From Bacillota bacterium (GTDB lineage: Bacteria; Bacillota; Clostridia; Acetivibrionales; DSM-1351): a DNA stretch of 11,629 nt. The notes below the pieces were generated by a model. That model made no database searches. It worked only from the letters and a program-made list of their open reading frames with translations, and was not told the origin of the DNA. Position numbers and translations under genes: made by a program. Where the stretch lies: positions 1 through 11,629 of the forward strand of contig JAEZIV010000071.1 of NCBI GenBank assembly GCA_023436515.1, in the 5' to 3' direction. This document shows positions 1 to 8,076 of the stretch, piece after piece (positions within the stretch are counted from its first letter, which is position 1; every line of letters begins with the position of its first letter).

Positions 1-1286
1 CTGCTGAAATCAAAGCTGTTATTGCCATTAATGACAAGGAAGTAATAGAGCATGTTGAAGGTGCGGCAGAGGATTCTCCAACAGTAAAAACATATATTTT
101 GGTTGGCGGTTCAAGAGAAAAATGGCAGAATTTCGATAACGAGATTAAGGATACCTCAGAAGTTTGGAACAGACCCGAAGGGGTATGCAACACTTACAAT
201 AACGACATGATGTTGATTTATTTTACCTCAGGAACCACAAGCATGCCTAAAATGACCATACATGACTTTACATATCCCCTTGGGCACATTGTAACTGCCA
301 GGTACTGGCAGAGAGTTCAGGATAAGGGACTGCATCTGACGGTTGCTGATTCGGGTTGGGCAAAATTTGCATGGGGTAAGCTTTTCGGGCAATGGATCTG
401 CGGTGCTGTTCAGTTTCTCTATGATATGGACAGGTTTGATCCCTGTAAGCTCTTGGAGAAAATCGAAAAGTACCGGATAAAGACCTTCTGTGCACCGCCC
501 ACAATATACAGATTCATGCTGCAGAATGATATAACAAAGTATGACCTGTCCTCTCTGGTACATTGCTCAACAGCCGGGGAACCACTAAATCCTGAGATAT
601 TTAACAGATTTAAAAAGATAACAGGACTAGAAATACTTAACGGCTTTGGCCAAACAGAAACAACAGTCATAGTTGCAAATTATGAATGGCTGAAGGTTGA
701 CCCTGGAGCAATGGGTATGCCAAATCCGGCTTACAAAATTGATGTTGTTGACGAGGATAATTGTTCCTGTCCTGTTGGGGTGGAGGGAGAGCTTGTTATA
801 AGAGGTGTTGACACCTGCAAGCCTGCCGGCCTTTTCTGCGGTTACTACAAGGACCCTGTAGCAACGGCAAAGGTATGGTATGATGACACTTACCACACCG
901 GTGACGTTGTGTATAGAGATGAGCACGGCTTTTTATGGTTTGTAGGCCGAAATGATGATGTTATAAAGGCGTCAGGTTACAGAATAAGCCCATTTGAAGT
1001 TGAGAGTGCACTGATTGAGCATCCTGCTGTTGTGGAGTGCGCAGTAACCGGTGCTCCGGATGTAATCAGAGGTACTGTAGTAAAGGCTACAGTAATATTA
1101 GCCAAGGGCTACCAGCCTACGGAGGAATTGAAAAAGGAAATTCAGAATTACGTTAAAAACAACACTGCCCCTTACAAATATCCCAGAATTATTGAGTTTG
1201 TGGATGAATTGCCAAAAACCATTAGTGGAAAGATAAAAAGGGCGCAGCTTCGACATGAGGATAACAGGAAATTTGAGTCCAAATAA
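1..1286 (+). CDS. Acyl-CoA synthetase, ACSM/acetyl-CoA synthetase type (5'-truncated by window edge)
   Basis: This is an adenylate-forming enzyme that activates a carboxylic acid with ATP to an acyl-AMP and then transfers the acyl group to CoA; it is probably cytosolic. The frame is open from base 3 to the TAA at 1284-1286 (427 residues). The TTG at 99 is internal and is not the start. Family members have about 550 residues, so roughly 120 N-terminal residues lie outside the window. Core motifs appear in order: P-loop-like TSGTTSMPKM (225-254), GFGQTET (A5), YHTGD (A7), GRNDDVIKASGYRISP (A8) and PKTISGKIKRAQLR (A10). The lysine of SGK (codon 1230-1232) is the usual catalytic lysine, which is acetylated in Acs enzymes. 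The APYKYPR and IEFV segments before A10 are typical of medium-chain (ACSM-like) members. The P-loop has Ser where Gly is usual (codon 240-242). The acyl substrate cannot be read from the sequence: acetate, propionate, a branched-chain or a medium-chain acid are all possible. mutS2 follows 42 bp later with no terminator between, so co-transcription is possible. Confidence 0.93.
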   Translation, partial: AEIKAVIAINDKEVIEHVEGAAEDSPTVKTYILVGGSREKWQNFDNEIKDTSEVWNRPEGVCNTYNNDMMLIYFTSGTTSMPKMTIHDFTYPLGHIVTARYWQRVQDKGLHLTVADSGWAKFAWGKLFGQWICGAVQFLYDMDRFDPCKLLEKIEKYRIKTFCAPPTIYRFMLQNDITKYDLSSLVHCSTAGEPLNPEIFNRFKKITGLEILNGFGQTETTVIVANYEWLKVDPGAMGMPNPAYKIDVVDEDNCSCPVGVEGELVIRGVDTCKPAGLFCGYYKDPVATAKVWYDDTYHTGDVVYRDEHGFLWFVGRNDDVIKASGYRISPFEVESALIEHPAVVECAVTGAPDVIRGTVVKATVILAKGYQPTEELKKEIQNYVKNNTAPYKYPRIIEFVDELPKTISGKIKRAQLRHEDNRKFESK

Positions 1287-1300
1287 GCTTTTGCACCTCG

Positions 1301-1320
1301 TTTCCTGTTGAAGGAAAGGA
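1301..1320 (+). promoter_or_regulatory. mutS2 ribosome binding site within a small hairpin
   Basis: The purine run AAGGAAAGGA (1311-1320) lies 8 nt before ATG 1329, which makes 1329 the best start; the in-frame TTG 1308 and ATG 1320 lie before or at the end of that run. The run overlaps a 6-bp inverted repeat, TTTCCT (1301-1306) and AGGAAA (1312-1317), with a 5-nt loop, so the hairpin would mask half of the site. The second AGGA (1317-1320) would stay mostly free. The site is clear; control by the hairpin is inference. Confidence 0.55.
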
Positions 1321-1328
1321 TGTCTATA

Positions 1329-3707
1329 ATGAATGATAAAACACTAAGGGTACTTGAATTTGAAAAGATTATTGATAGATTAAAGAACCTGACTGCTTCT
1401 GAGTTGGGACGTGAGCTGGTTAATGAGCTTAAACCTCAGACAGACTTCAACACAGTTGGGAAAATGCTTTCTGAGACCAACGATGGAGTAAGCTGTATAG
1501 TCAGACGCGGCTCACCGCCTCTCGGAGGAATTCACGATATCCGTCCAAGCTTAAAAAGACTTGATCTTGGTGGAATATTAAATCCCGGAGAGCTCCTTAA
1601 AGTGGGTGGTGTACTCAGAGCTGCCAGAAGATTGAAGGGCTATATTAATGATAAGCTGGATGAAAAAAGTGAGAACGTTGTCTACGAATTAATAGGCTGT
1701 CTTGAATCAAACCAAAGGCTGGAGCAAAAAATTGATCAATGTATTATAAGTGAGGAAGAGATTGCTGACAATGCCAGTCATGCCTTAAACACTATCAGGA
1801 GGCAGATAAAGGATCAACAGGCAACAATAAAGAACAAGCTAAATGACCTCATACGTTCTACAAAGTATCAAAAGTATATTCAGGAATCCGTTGTTACTAT
1901 GAGGGGTGACAGATACGTCATACCCGTCAAGCAGGAACATAAAAACGATATACCGGGACTTGTTCATGACGCTTCCTCCAGTGGCGCTACACTTTTTGTA
2001 GAACCTTTGGCGGTAGTTGAAGCCAATAATGCTATAAAGCAGCTTAAGGTTAAGGAGCAGGCTGAGATCGAAAGAATACTGGCAGAGCTGTCCCAGGATG
2101 CCTCCTTGATATTGCCGCAGCTTAACGCCAATATAAGTATAATGACGAGGCTGGACTTCATATTTGCCAAAGCAAAGCTGGCAACTGATCTCAACTGTAT
2201 TTGCCCGAGTATTAACCAGAGCGGAAGGATACTTATTAAAAAAGGTCGACACCCCTTGCTGGAACAAAAGACTGTTGTTCCTATCGATTTTTGGATAGGA
2301 GATAAATTCAGCTCTCTGATTGTCACAGGGCCAAATACCGGAGGAAAAACCGTATCTTTGAAGACAGTTGGACTGTTTACTCTTATGATGCAAAGCGGAC
2401 TTCTGGTTCCAGCCAATGAAGGCACCGAAATGAGCGTCTTTGAAAAAATATATGCTGATATAGGTGATGAGCAGAGTATAGAACAAAGTCTCAGCACTTT
2501 TTCCTCCCACATGAAAAACATTGTTGAGATTCTAAAGAATGTAAATGGAAGATCACTGGTATTATTTGATGAGCTGGGAGCCGGAACCGACCCAACTGAA
2601 GGCGCGGCATTGGCAATGTCTATTCTTGAGTGCCTCCATCAGATTGGAGCAACAACCCTGGCAACCACTCACTATGCTGAGTTAAAGGTCTATGCCATAT
2701 CCACTCAGGGTGTTGAAAATGCCTCCTGCGAGTTTGATGTTGAGACTTTGCGCCCAACCTACAAGCTTCTTATAGGTGTTCCGGGGAAAAGTAATGCCTT
2801 CGCTATTTCAAAACGCTTGGGACTTACTGATGATATTATTGATAGGTCAAAGGAATTCCTATCACAGGAAGACATACGGTTTGAGGATATACTCCTCAGT
2901 ATAGAGAAGAACCGCAGCGAAGCTGAGAGGGAAAAGATGAGGGCTGAAAGCTACAGGCTTGAGGCTGAAAAACTTAAAAAGGATCTTGAGGAACAGAAAA
3001 GTAGACTGGCAACCCAGAAGGAACAAGAGCTTCGTAAAGCAAAGGAAGAGGCCAGACGGATTCTTCTGGATGCAAAGAGACAGGCCGAAGAGGTTGTTGA
3101 AGAAATGAGGAGGCAGGCAAAGGAACAGGAGGAGGCAGAGGTCAGAAGGCAGACGGAGGAGCTCAGGCAGAAGCTGAACAAGAGCATTAGCAGTCTCGAT
3201 GATTCCTTAGTGGAATCGATAATGCCTAAAAAGGGTCTGGTTAAGCCGCCTAAAAATCTAAAGCCCGGAGATACTGTACTTATTGTCAATCTTAATCAAA
3301 AGGGAACAGTACTTTCTTTACCGGACAAAAACGATGAGTGTCAAGTACAGGCAGGAATAATTAAAATAAACGTTCACATATCAAATCTAAAGCTGGTGGA
3401 CGAGCAAAGACAGCAGCTTCAAAGAACGGGCCTGGGTAAAATTGGAGTGTCAAAGGCTAAGAGTATGTCTTCGGAAATTGATCTTAGGGGAATGCTCCTG
3501 GATGAAGCGGTAGATATTGTTGATAAGTTCTTGGACGACGCTAGTATTGCGGGTCTTGGTGCCGTCACACTTATACACGGAAAGGGGACGGGAGCTCTTA
3601 GGGCAGGACTTCAGCAGCATTTAAAGCATAATCCTCATATAAAGAGCTTCAGGCTGGGTAAGCTTGGTGAGGGTGAAAATGGTGTAACTATAGTTGAGAT
3701 CAAGTAA
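1329..3707 (+). CDS. mutS2: Endonuclease MutS2 (MutS-like ATPase with C-terminal Smr domain)
   Basis: MutS2 is a cytosolic ABC-type ATPase. In B. subtilis it acts on collided ribosomes; in other bacteria it is described as an anti-recombination nuclease. From ATG 1329 the product has 792 residues, close to the 785 of B. subtilis MutS2, and begins MNDKTLRVLEFEKI as expected. It lacks the N-terminal mismatch-recognition domain of MutS and starts directly in the core/clamp region. Walker A is GPNTGGKT (334-341) and Walker B is LVLFDELGAGTD with D414 and E415. A highly charged Glu/Lys/Arg-rich coiled coil spans about 515-620, then a KOW-like beta segment (about 645-695). The Smr domain (716-792) has DLRG (D718-G721) and HGKGTG (750-755), the motifs tied to nuclease or RNA/ribosome action. 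All key residues are present. The next gene, typA, is also ribosome-related. A terminator follows the stop. Confidence 0.96.
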   Translation: MNDKTLRVLEFEKIIDRLKNLTASELGRELVNELKPQTDFNTVGKMLSETNDGVSCIVRRGSPPLGGIHDIRPSLKRLDLGGILNPGELLKVGGVLRAARRLKGYINDKLDEKSENVVYELIGCLESNQRLEQKIDQCIISEEEIADNASHALNTIRRQIKDQQATIKNKLNDLIRSTKYQKYIQESVVTMRGDRYVIPVKQEHKNDIPGLVHDASSSGATLFVEPLAVVEANNAIKQLKVKEQAEIERILAELSQDASLILPQLNANISIMTRLDFIFAKAKLATDLNCICPSINQSGRILIKKGRHPLLEQKTVVPIDFWIGDKFSSLIVTGPNTGGKTVSLKTVGLFTLMMQSGLLVPANEGTEMSVFEKIYADIGDEQSIEQSLSTFSSHMKNIVEILKNVNGRSLVLFDELGAGTDPTEGAALAMSILECLHQIGATTLATTHYAELKVYAISTQGVENASCEFDVETLRPTYKLLIGVPGKSNAFAISKRLGLTDDIIDRSKEFLSQEDIRFEDILLSIEKNRSEAEREKMRAESYRLEAEKLKKDLEEQKSRLATQKEQELRKAKEEARRILLDAKRQAEEVVEEMRRQAKEQEEAEVRRQTEELRQKLNKSISSLDDSLVESIMPKKGLVKPPKNLKPGDTVLIVNLNQKGTVLSLPDKNDECQVQAGIIKINVHISNLKLVDEQRQQLQRTGLGKIGVSKAKSMSSEIDLRGMLLDEAVDIVDKFLDDASIAGLGAVTLIHGKGTGALRAGLQQHLKHNPHIKSFRLGKLGEGENGVTIVEIK

Positions 3708-3727
3708 ACAATGTAATTATGCAATAT

Positions 3728-3816
3728 AAAAGGCCACTACTGATTCGATTTTCCGTTAATATGTACGGTTGACATTTTTAACACATTAAATTAGAATTAG
3801 TAGTGGTTTTTTTTTT
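3728..3816 (+). terminator. Long-stem intrinsic terminator of mutS2
   Basis: The left arm CCACTACTGATTC (3734-3746) pairs with GAATTAGTAGTGG (3794-3806): 13 bp with one G-U. The flanking AAAAGG (3728-3733) can extend the stem against the T-run through two more G-U pairs. Ten T residues follow (3807-3816). The 47-nt loop is unusually long and holds a short inner hairpin, CCGT (3753-3756) with ACGG (3765-3768), which would bring the arms together. It lies 20 nt after the mutS2 stop. A promoter sits in the loop and the right arm. Confidence 0.75.
3769..3797 (+). promoter_or_regulatory. Sigma-A-type promoter for typA, nested in the mutS2 terminator
   Basis: TTGACA (3769-3774, a perfect -35) is followed by exactly 17 bp and TAGAAT (3792-3797, 5 of 6 to TATAAT). 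The predicted start is near 3804, giving a leader of about 135 nt before the typA GTG. The -10 overlaps the right arm of the terminator hairpin, and the ten-T run would fall at about +4 to +13. The leader holds a weak 6-bp inverted repeat (GTTATT 3851-3856, AATAAC 3870-3875) and otherwise nothing I recognise. The promoter is predicted from sequence only. Confidence 0.7.
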
Positions 3817-3925
3817 GATGGATAATAATAATACTGAATAGTTTGAAACCGTTATTTATATTCAAGAACAATAACAGGCACTATCTATTTAGATTTTTAT
3901 ATAGTTTACACATATTTGCTTTATG

Positions 3926-3931
3926 AAGGAG
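3926..3931 (+). promoter_or_regulatory. typA ribosome binding site selecting a GTG start
   Basis: AAGGAG lies 7 nt before GTG 3939. No ATG follows at a suitable distance, and the protein read from this GTG begins [21 protein letters not shown], the usual N-terminus of the family, so the GTG start is well supported. Confidence 0.85.
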
Positions 3932-3938
3932 AATTTTT

Positions 3939-5756
3939 GTGGATATAAGACAGGATATAAGAAATATTGCTATAATTGCACACGTTGACCATGGCAAGAC
4001 AACTCTTGTTGATGCAATGCTGAGACAGAGCGGTATTTTCAGAGAGAATGAAGCAGTAGCAGAGAGAGTTATGGACTCTAACGACTTAGAAAAAGAAAGA
4101 GGCATTACCATACTCGCAAAGAATACTGCGGTAAATTATAAAGGCACTAAGATCAATATTGTGGACACTCCGGGTCATGCTGACTTTGGCGGTGAGGTTG
4201 AGCGAGTACTAAAGATGGTAGATGGAGTTCTTTTGCTGGTAGATGCATTTGAGGGATCAATGCCTCAGACTCGTTTCGTTTTAAAAAAGGCGCTTTCACT
4301 GAATCTTAAGCCGATAGTTGTTGTTAACAAGATAGACAGACCTGAAGCAAGACCTGATGAGGTTGTAGATGAAATTATAGAGCTGTTTATTGAGTTGGGC
4401 GCAGATGACGACCAGTTGGAGTTTCCTGTGGTTTTTGCTTCTTCCAGAGAAGGTTTTGCAGTATGTGACCTTGGCGGTGAAAGAATAGATTTAAAGCCAT
4501 TGTTTGATATGATAGTAGAAAAGGTACCTGCTCCTAAGGGAGATTTGTCAGGAACACTCCAGTTGCTGGTATCAAATATAGATTATGATGAATATGTGGG
4601 AAGAATAGCCATCGGAAGAATTGAAAGAGGCTCGGTTAAGCTGGGTCAACAGTCTATCATTTGCAAAAAAGAGGGTAACATACTCAATGCAAAGATTACT
4701 AAGCTCTATAGCTATGAAGGTCTTAAGAGAATTGATACAGCCGAGGGTCAGGTCGGTGATATAGTTGCTGTATCCGGTGTCGGTGATGTAACCATAGGTG
4801 ATACAATCTGCGATGTAGGTGCTCCTGATCCCTTGCCCTTTGTTGCAATAGATGAACCTACGCTGTCAATGACCTTTAGCGTAAATAACAGTCCTTTTGC
4901 AGGAAGAGAGGGAACCTTTGTAACTTCAAGGCATCTTAGGGACAGACTATTTAAGGAACTTGAAACCAACGTTAGCTTGAGGGTTGAAGAGACTGAGTCG
5001 GCTGACTCCTTTAACGTTTCCGGAAGAGGCGAGCTTCACCTTTCAATTTTGATTGAAACAATGAGAAGACAGGGCTACGAGTTTCAGGTTTCAAAGCCAC
5101 AGGTTATATACAAGGAAGTGGACGGGGAACTCCTTGAACCTATTGAGTACCTGATGATTGATGTACCTGAAGAATTTATGGGTGTTGTTATGGAAAAGCT
5201 TGGCACCAGAAAATCAGAGATGGTTAACATGACTTCTGCAAATCAGGGCTATATGAGACTTGAATTTAAAATACCTGCAAGAGGTTTGATAGGTTATAGA
5301 TCAGAGCTTCTGACAGATACAAAGGGAAATGGCATAATGAACCATGTTTTCCACAGCTATGAGCCTTACAAAGGTGACATAGCAACAAGGCAAAGAGGTT
5401 CCTTGGTGGCATGGGAGGACGGAGAAGCTGTAACCTATGGTCTTTACAATGCTCAAGAAAGAGGAACACTGTTTATTACACCCGGAACCAAGGTTTACCA
5501 GGGAATGATAGTTGGAGAAAATGCAAGATATGATGATCTGGTAGTCAATGTATGTAAGAAGAAGCACGTTACAAACATGAGAGCTTCAGGTTCTGATGAA
5601 GCCTTACGTTTGACTCCTCCTATCAATCTCAGTCTTGAACAGGCTATAGAATTTATAGCTGAAGATGAACTGGTTGAAATGACTCCAAAAAATATTCGAT
5701 TAAGAAAGAAGATACTGAACTCAGAAATGAGAGCAAAGGACAAAAGCAAGAAGTAG
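3939..5756 (+). CDS. typA: Ribosome-associated GTPase TypA/BipA
   Basis: TypA is a translational GTPase of the EF-G/LepA superfamily. It binds the 70S ribosome in the A-site region and aids large-subunit assembly, notably in cold or stress. The 605 residues match the family length (about 600-615). The G domain (about 1-200) is intact: G1 AHVDHGKTT (14-22), switch I with ERGITI (53-58), G3 DTPGH (76-80), G4 NKID (130-133) and a G5-like SSRE. A beta-barrel domain II follows, then EF-G-like domains with GRGELHL (362-368), and the TypA-specific C-terminal domain ending in a Lys/Arg-rich tail (RAKDKSKK) fit for rRNA contact. It starts at GTG behind a strong AAGGAG. It probably has its own promoter (3769-3797), separate from mutS2. 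Nothing about the protein is unusual. Confidence 0.97.
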   Translation: MDIRQDIRNIAIIAHVDHGKTTLVDAMLRQSGIFRENEAVAERVMDSNDLEKERGITILAKNTAVNYKGTKINIVDTPGHADFGGEVERVLKMVDGVLLLVDAFEGSMPQTRFVLKKALSLNLKPIVVVNKIDRPEARPDEVVDEIIELFIELGADDDQLEFPVVFASSREGFAVCDLGGERIDLKPLFDMIVEKVPAPKGDLSGTLQLLVSNIDYDEYVGRIAIGRIERGSVKLGQQSIICKKEGNILNAKITKLYSYEGLKRIDTAEGQVGDIVAVSGVGDVTIGDTICDVGAPDPLPFVAIDEPTLSMTFSVNNSPFAGREGTFVTSRHLRDRLFKELETNVSLRVEETESADSFNVSGRGELHLSILIETMRRQGYEFQVSKPQVIYKEVDGELLEPIEYLMIDVPEEFMGVVMEKLGTRKSEMVNMTSANQGYMRLEFKIPARGLIGYRSELLTDTKGNGIMNHVFHSYEPYKGDIATRQRGSLVAWEDGEAVTYGLYNAQERGTLFITPGTKVYQGMIVGENARYDDLVVNVCKKKHVTNMRASGSDEALRLTPPINLSLEQAIEFIAEDELVEMTPKNIRLRKKILNSEMRAKDKSKK

Positions 5757-5812
5757 TATTTCCCTCATTCGGGTATTGGTTTTGGGCAATATTGTTAAAT
5801 GCAAGGATTATG

Positions 5813-5841
5813 CAGACAATTTAACTATTATACCGTATAAT
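5813..5841 (+). promoter_or_regulatory. Candidate upstream promoter in the typA-mltG gap
   Basis: CAGACA (5813-5818, 4 of 6 to the -35 consensus) is followed by 17 bp and a perfect TATAAT (5836-5841). The last three bases of the -10 are the first bases of the 34-bp inverted repeat at 5839-5872, so a protein bound there would block it. The weak -35 keeps confidence low. Confidence 0.35.
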
Positions 5842-5872
5842 TGGCGACAGTGTGTTTAACACTTCGCCAATT
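5839..5872. repeat. 34-bp near-perfect inverted repeat downstream of typA
   Basis: The arms AATTGGCGA-C-AGTGT and ACACT-TCGCCAATT pair over 14 bp, with one unpaired C (5848) and a 5-nt loop (GTTTA, 5854-5858). It lies 82 nt after the typA stop. As RNA it would be a stable hairpin, but only TTT then TAGG follows on the + strand and no T-run follows on the - strand, so it is not a standard terminator in either direction. It may be a poor terminator or 3'-end stabiliser for typA, or an operator over the promoter candidate at 5813-5841. The sequence does not decide. Confidence 0.6.
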
Positions 5873-5912
5873 TAGGTATATGTCGGTATTGGTTTCTATG
5901 GGACACTAATTC

Positions 5913-5941
5913 TGGACAAATGCCTTAAAAAATATTATATT
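5913..5941 (+). promoter_or_regulatory. Probable sigma-A promoter for mltG
   Basis: TGGACA (5913-5918, 5 of 6) is followed by 17 bp and TATATT (5936-5941, 5 of 6). The predicted start is near 5948, giving a leader of about 50 nt before ATG 5998. It is the best-placed promoter for mltG and, by read-through, for trmR and trhP. Confidence 0.6.
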
Positions 5942-5997
5942 AGTAATAGTTAAACAGAAGTAAACGTTTTTGATCCTTAGAATTGGAGTAATAATAA

Positions 5998-7278
5998 ATG
6001 AAAAGAAAATTATTGGTTGCATTGATCGGTATTTTAGCAGTGGTAATAGGAATATTTCTTTCTGTCCCAAACATAATGAACTATCTGGGAACACTATTAA
6101 AGGGCTATGATGCCAAGTATGGTTCTCTTAATGCATTTTTAACTATATTGGGTATTTTACTTGTATTCCTGGGAATATTTCTCATATGTGCCGGGCTGAA
6201 AAGATTGGCTTTCATACTTACCAGCTTCTTTGTATTTTTATTTATTTTTTCTGTGGGGGCTTTATACTCCTATCGAAGTACGGTAGAATCGTCAAAGGTT
6301 GATGTGGTAAAAGAACCCATAAGGATTGCTGCCACCTCCGAAGGTGCAATTGCAGTAGAAATACCTATGGGCTCTGATACTAGTGATATAGCAGGCATAC
6401 TTGGTGATAAGGAGATTATTAATAATCCTCAGATATTTAAACTGGTCTCGAAGATAAATGGCTATGACGGAAGATATCAGGCTGGTACACATATTCTTCA
6501 GCAGGGACTTGAACTTGACACTATTATGAACATACTCATAGGCAAGCCTGAAAGCGTCAAGATAACAATACCTGAAGGCCTGACCTATAAACAGATTGTA
6601 AAAACCTTTGTAAAAAAGGGTCTTGCCATAGAGGACAGGTTTGATTCTGCAATGAAATATGAAAAGTATGATTATGACTTTGTAAAGCAAATAAAAAACG
6701 TGAATGACCGTGAGTTCATGCTGGAAGGATATTTGTTCCCGGATACATACGAGTTTGCAATGAATGCCAGTGAGAAGACTATTATATCTGTTATGCTGTC
6801 AAACTTTAACAATAAATTGACCAAACAGCACTATATAAGAGCAAAGGAACTTGGTATGACAATGGATCAGATCATAACTCTTGCTTCTGTTATTGAGAGA
6901 GAGGCAAATACCAGTAGTGACAGACGACTTGTTTCGGCAGTTTTCCATAAGAGACTAAAAAGCAAGGATACCAACATAAAGAAATTGCAGTCTTGTGCTA
7001 CTATACAATATGTTTTCCTAAACACTGAGGGAAAGGTACATGAAGTATTGACCTTAGAGGATACTACTATCGATAGCCCATATAATACGTACATTCATCC
7101 GGGATTGCCTCCCGGACCAATATGTTCTCCGGGTATGGACTCTATAAATGCAGCTTTGTATCCTGATGAAGATACTGAATATATGTTCTTTATAGCGAAG
7201 GGTGACGGTACAACAAAGTTTACTAAGACTTATGAGGAGCATTTGAAGGCTATGAGAGAGTATGGCCTTGCAGAATAA
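5998..7278 (+). CDS. mltG: Endolytic murein transglycosylase MltG (YceG family), three-TM form
   Basis: MltG cleaves nascent peptidoglycan glycan strands at the outer face of the membrane and sets strand length, working with PBPs. GGAG (5985-5988) precedes ATG 5998 by 9 nt; the product has 426 residues. Three hydrophobic segments are visible (about 5-24, 46-66 and 70-91), with Lys/Arg at the N-terminus and KR at 68-69 between the second and third. The positive-inside rule then puts the C-terminal domain outside, as needed. Many family members have only one segment. A LysM-like region follows (about 115-180), then the YceG catalytic domain with LEGYLFPDTYEF (242-253), ASVIEREA with E300 aligning to the catalytic Glu of E. 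coli MltG, LQSCATIQY, DSPYNTY (359-365) and HPGLPPGPI. Older databases call this family aminodeoxychorismate lyase, a misleading name. It is yrrL in B. subtilis, with the same downstream neighbour. A terminator follows the stop. Confidence 0.94.
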   Translation: MKRKLLVALIGILAVVIGIFLSVPNIMNYLGTLLKGYDAKYGSLNAFLTILGILLVFLGIFLICAGLKRLAFILTSFFVFLFIFSVGALYSYRSTVESSKVDVVKEPIRIAATSEGAIAVEIPMGSDTSDIAGILGDKEIINNPQIFKLVSKINGYDGRYQAGTHILQQGLELDTIMNILIGKPESVKITIPEGLTYKQIVKTFVKKGLAIEDRFDSAMKYEKYDYDFVKQIKNVNDREFMLEGYLFPDTYEFAMNASEKTIISVMLSNFNNKLTKQHYIRAKELGMTMDQIITLASVIEREANTSSDRRLVSAVFHKRLKSKDTNIKKLQSCATIQYVFLNTEGKVHEVLTLEDTTIDSPYNTYIHPGLPPGPICSPGMDSINAALYPDEDTEYMFFIAKGDGTTKFTKTYEEHLKAMREYGLAE

Positions 7279-7284
7279 AAAAAC

Positions 7285-7310
7285 GGGGTGGCTGAAGCTG
7301 CCCCATTTTT
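7285..7310 (+). terminator. Intrinsic terminator after mltG
   Basis: GGGGTGGC (7285-7292) pairs with GCTGCCCC (7297-7304) over 8 bp, two of them G-U, around a TGAA tetraloop. ATTTTT follows (7305-7310) and an A-run precedes. It starts 6 nt after the mltG stop. The T-run is short and I see no good promoter before trmR, so partial read-through may feed trmR and trhP. Confidence 0.8.
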
Positions 7311-7366
7311 GCGGAAAGCTTTTATTATTAGAAGCATAACAAAAAGTAGAGATTGGAACCACTTTT

Positions 7367-8005
7367 ATGATCAATCATGAATATATAGAAAAATATATAA
7401 GGGAAACAATTAAACCAAATTCAGGTCAGCTGGCTCAGTTGGAGGAATTTGCAGGTGTAAATCACGTGCCCATTGTCCAACCCGAGGTCGCTGCTTTTTT
7501 GAGGGTTTTAGGGCATATGCACAAGCCTAACCGTATTCTTGAAGTAGGTACGGCAATAGGATACTCTTCAATTCTATTTACTGAATTTTTAAGAGAGGGT
7601 GGCATTATTGACACCATCGAAAGAAACGAGAGGATGCTAGAGCATGCAAAGAGCAATATAAAGGCAGCAGGCCTTCAGGATACTATAAATGTCATTGCAG
7701 GTGATGCTTTTGAGGTCTTGCGCTGTTTGGACAAGCAGTATGATATGATTTTTTTAGACGCAGCCAAGGGGCAATACAGTGAATTTCTGGAGGAATGTAA
7801 ACGAATGCTCCGACCAGGTGGGCTCCTTGTATCGGATAATGTTTTATACAAGGGTATGATTGCCACAGATGACCTTGTAGTAAGACGTAAAAAAACTATA
7901 GTTACCCGTATGCGGACTTTTCTTAAGAATCTCTGTCTTGATGAAAGCTTTGAAACAAGCATCATACCAATTGGGGATGGGGTTGCCTTAAGCTATAGAA
8001 AATAA
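7367..8005 (+). CDS. trmR: tRNA 5-hydroxyuridine methyltransferase TrmR (O-methyltransferase family 3)
   Basis: TrmR is a SAM- and Mg-dependent O-methyltransferase that in B. subtilis (YrrM) turns 5-hydroxyuridine 34 of tRNAs into 5-methoxyuridine, widening wobble reading. The 212 residues match the family length. The SAM motif I is EVGTAIGYS (59-67), and acidic E85 ends the next strand, fitting SAM ribose binding. Metal ligands of the family are visible as D131 (FLDAAKG), D157 and N158 (LVSDNVLYKG). Start ATG 7367 has only a weak site (GGAA 8 nt upstream), but the N-terminus fits the family. It lies 88 bp after mltG and 71 bp before trhP, whose product makes the substrate base, and this strongly favours the tRNA role over catechol- or caffeoyl-CoA-type activity, the other annotations common in this family. 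I see no convincing promoter of its own. Confidence 0.9.
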   Translation: MINHEYIEKYIRETIKPNSGQLAQLEEFAGVNHVPIVQPEVAAFLRVLGHMHKPNRILEVGTAIGYSSILFTEFLREGGIIDTIERNERMLEHAKSNIKAAGLQDTINVIAGDAFEVLRCLDKQYDMIFLDAAKGQYSEFLEECKRMLRPGGLLVSDNVLYKGMIATDDLVVRRKKTIVTRMRTFLKNLCLDESFETSIIPIGDGVALSYRK

Positions 8006-8076
8006 AGAGCTGATTGTAAAAGAACATTATTTGTTGTAAATATTCATAACAATATTTTACTTAATTCGGAGGATTT

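Noticed and set aside
1839..2521. Two long antisense open frames (223 and 185 codons) opposite mutS2
   Set aside because: They lie over the conserved MutS2 ATPase core, have no family resemblance or ribosome binding site, and are explained by codon structure of the sense gene.
3875..3905. Second possible promoter close to typA (TATAGT at 3900-3905)
   Set aside because: No acceptable -35 is found 16-18 bp upstream (GGCACT or CAGGCA), and the promoter at 3769-3797 is far better.
5772..5895. 11-bp direct repeat GGTATTGGTTT (5772-5782 and 5885-5895)
   Set aside because: Two short copies 113 bp apart, with no third copy, no target-site pattern and no link to the promoters.
8036..8060. AT-rich inverted repeat before trhP (GTAAATATT and AATATTTTAC)
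   Set aside because: The arms are almost all A/T with one bulge, so the structure would be weak. No matching promoter pair is seen.
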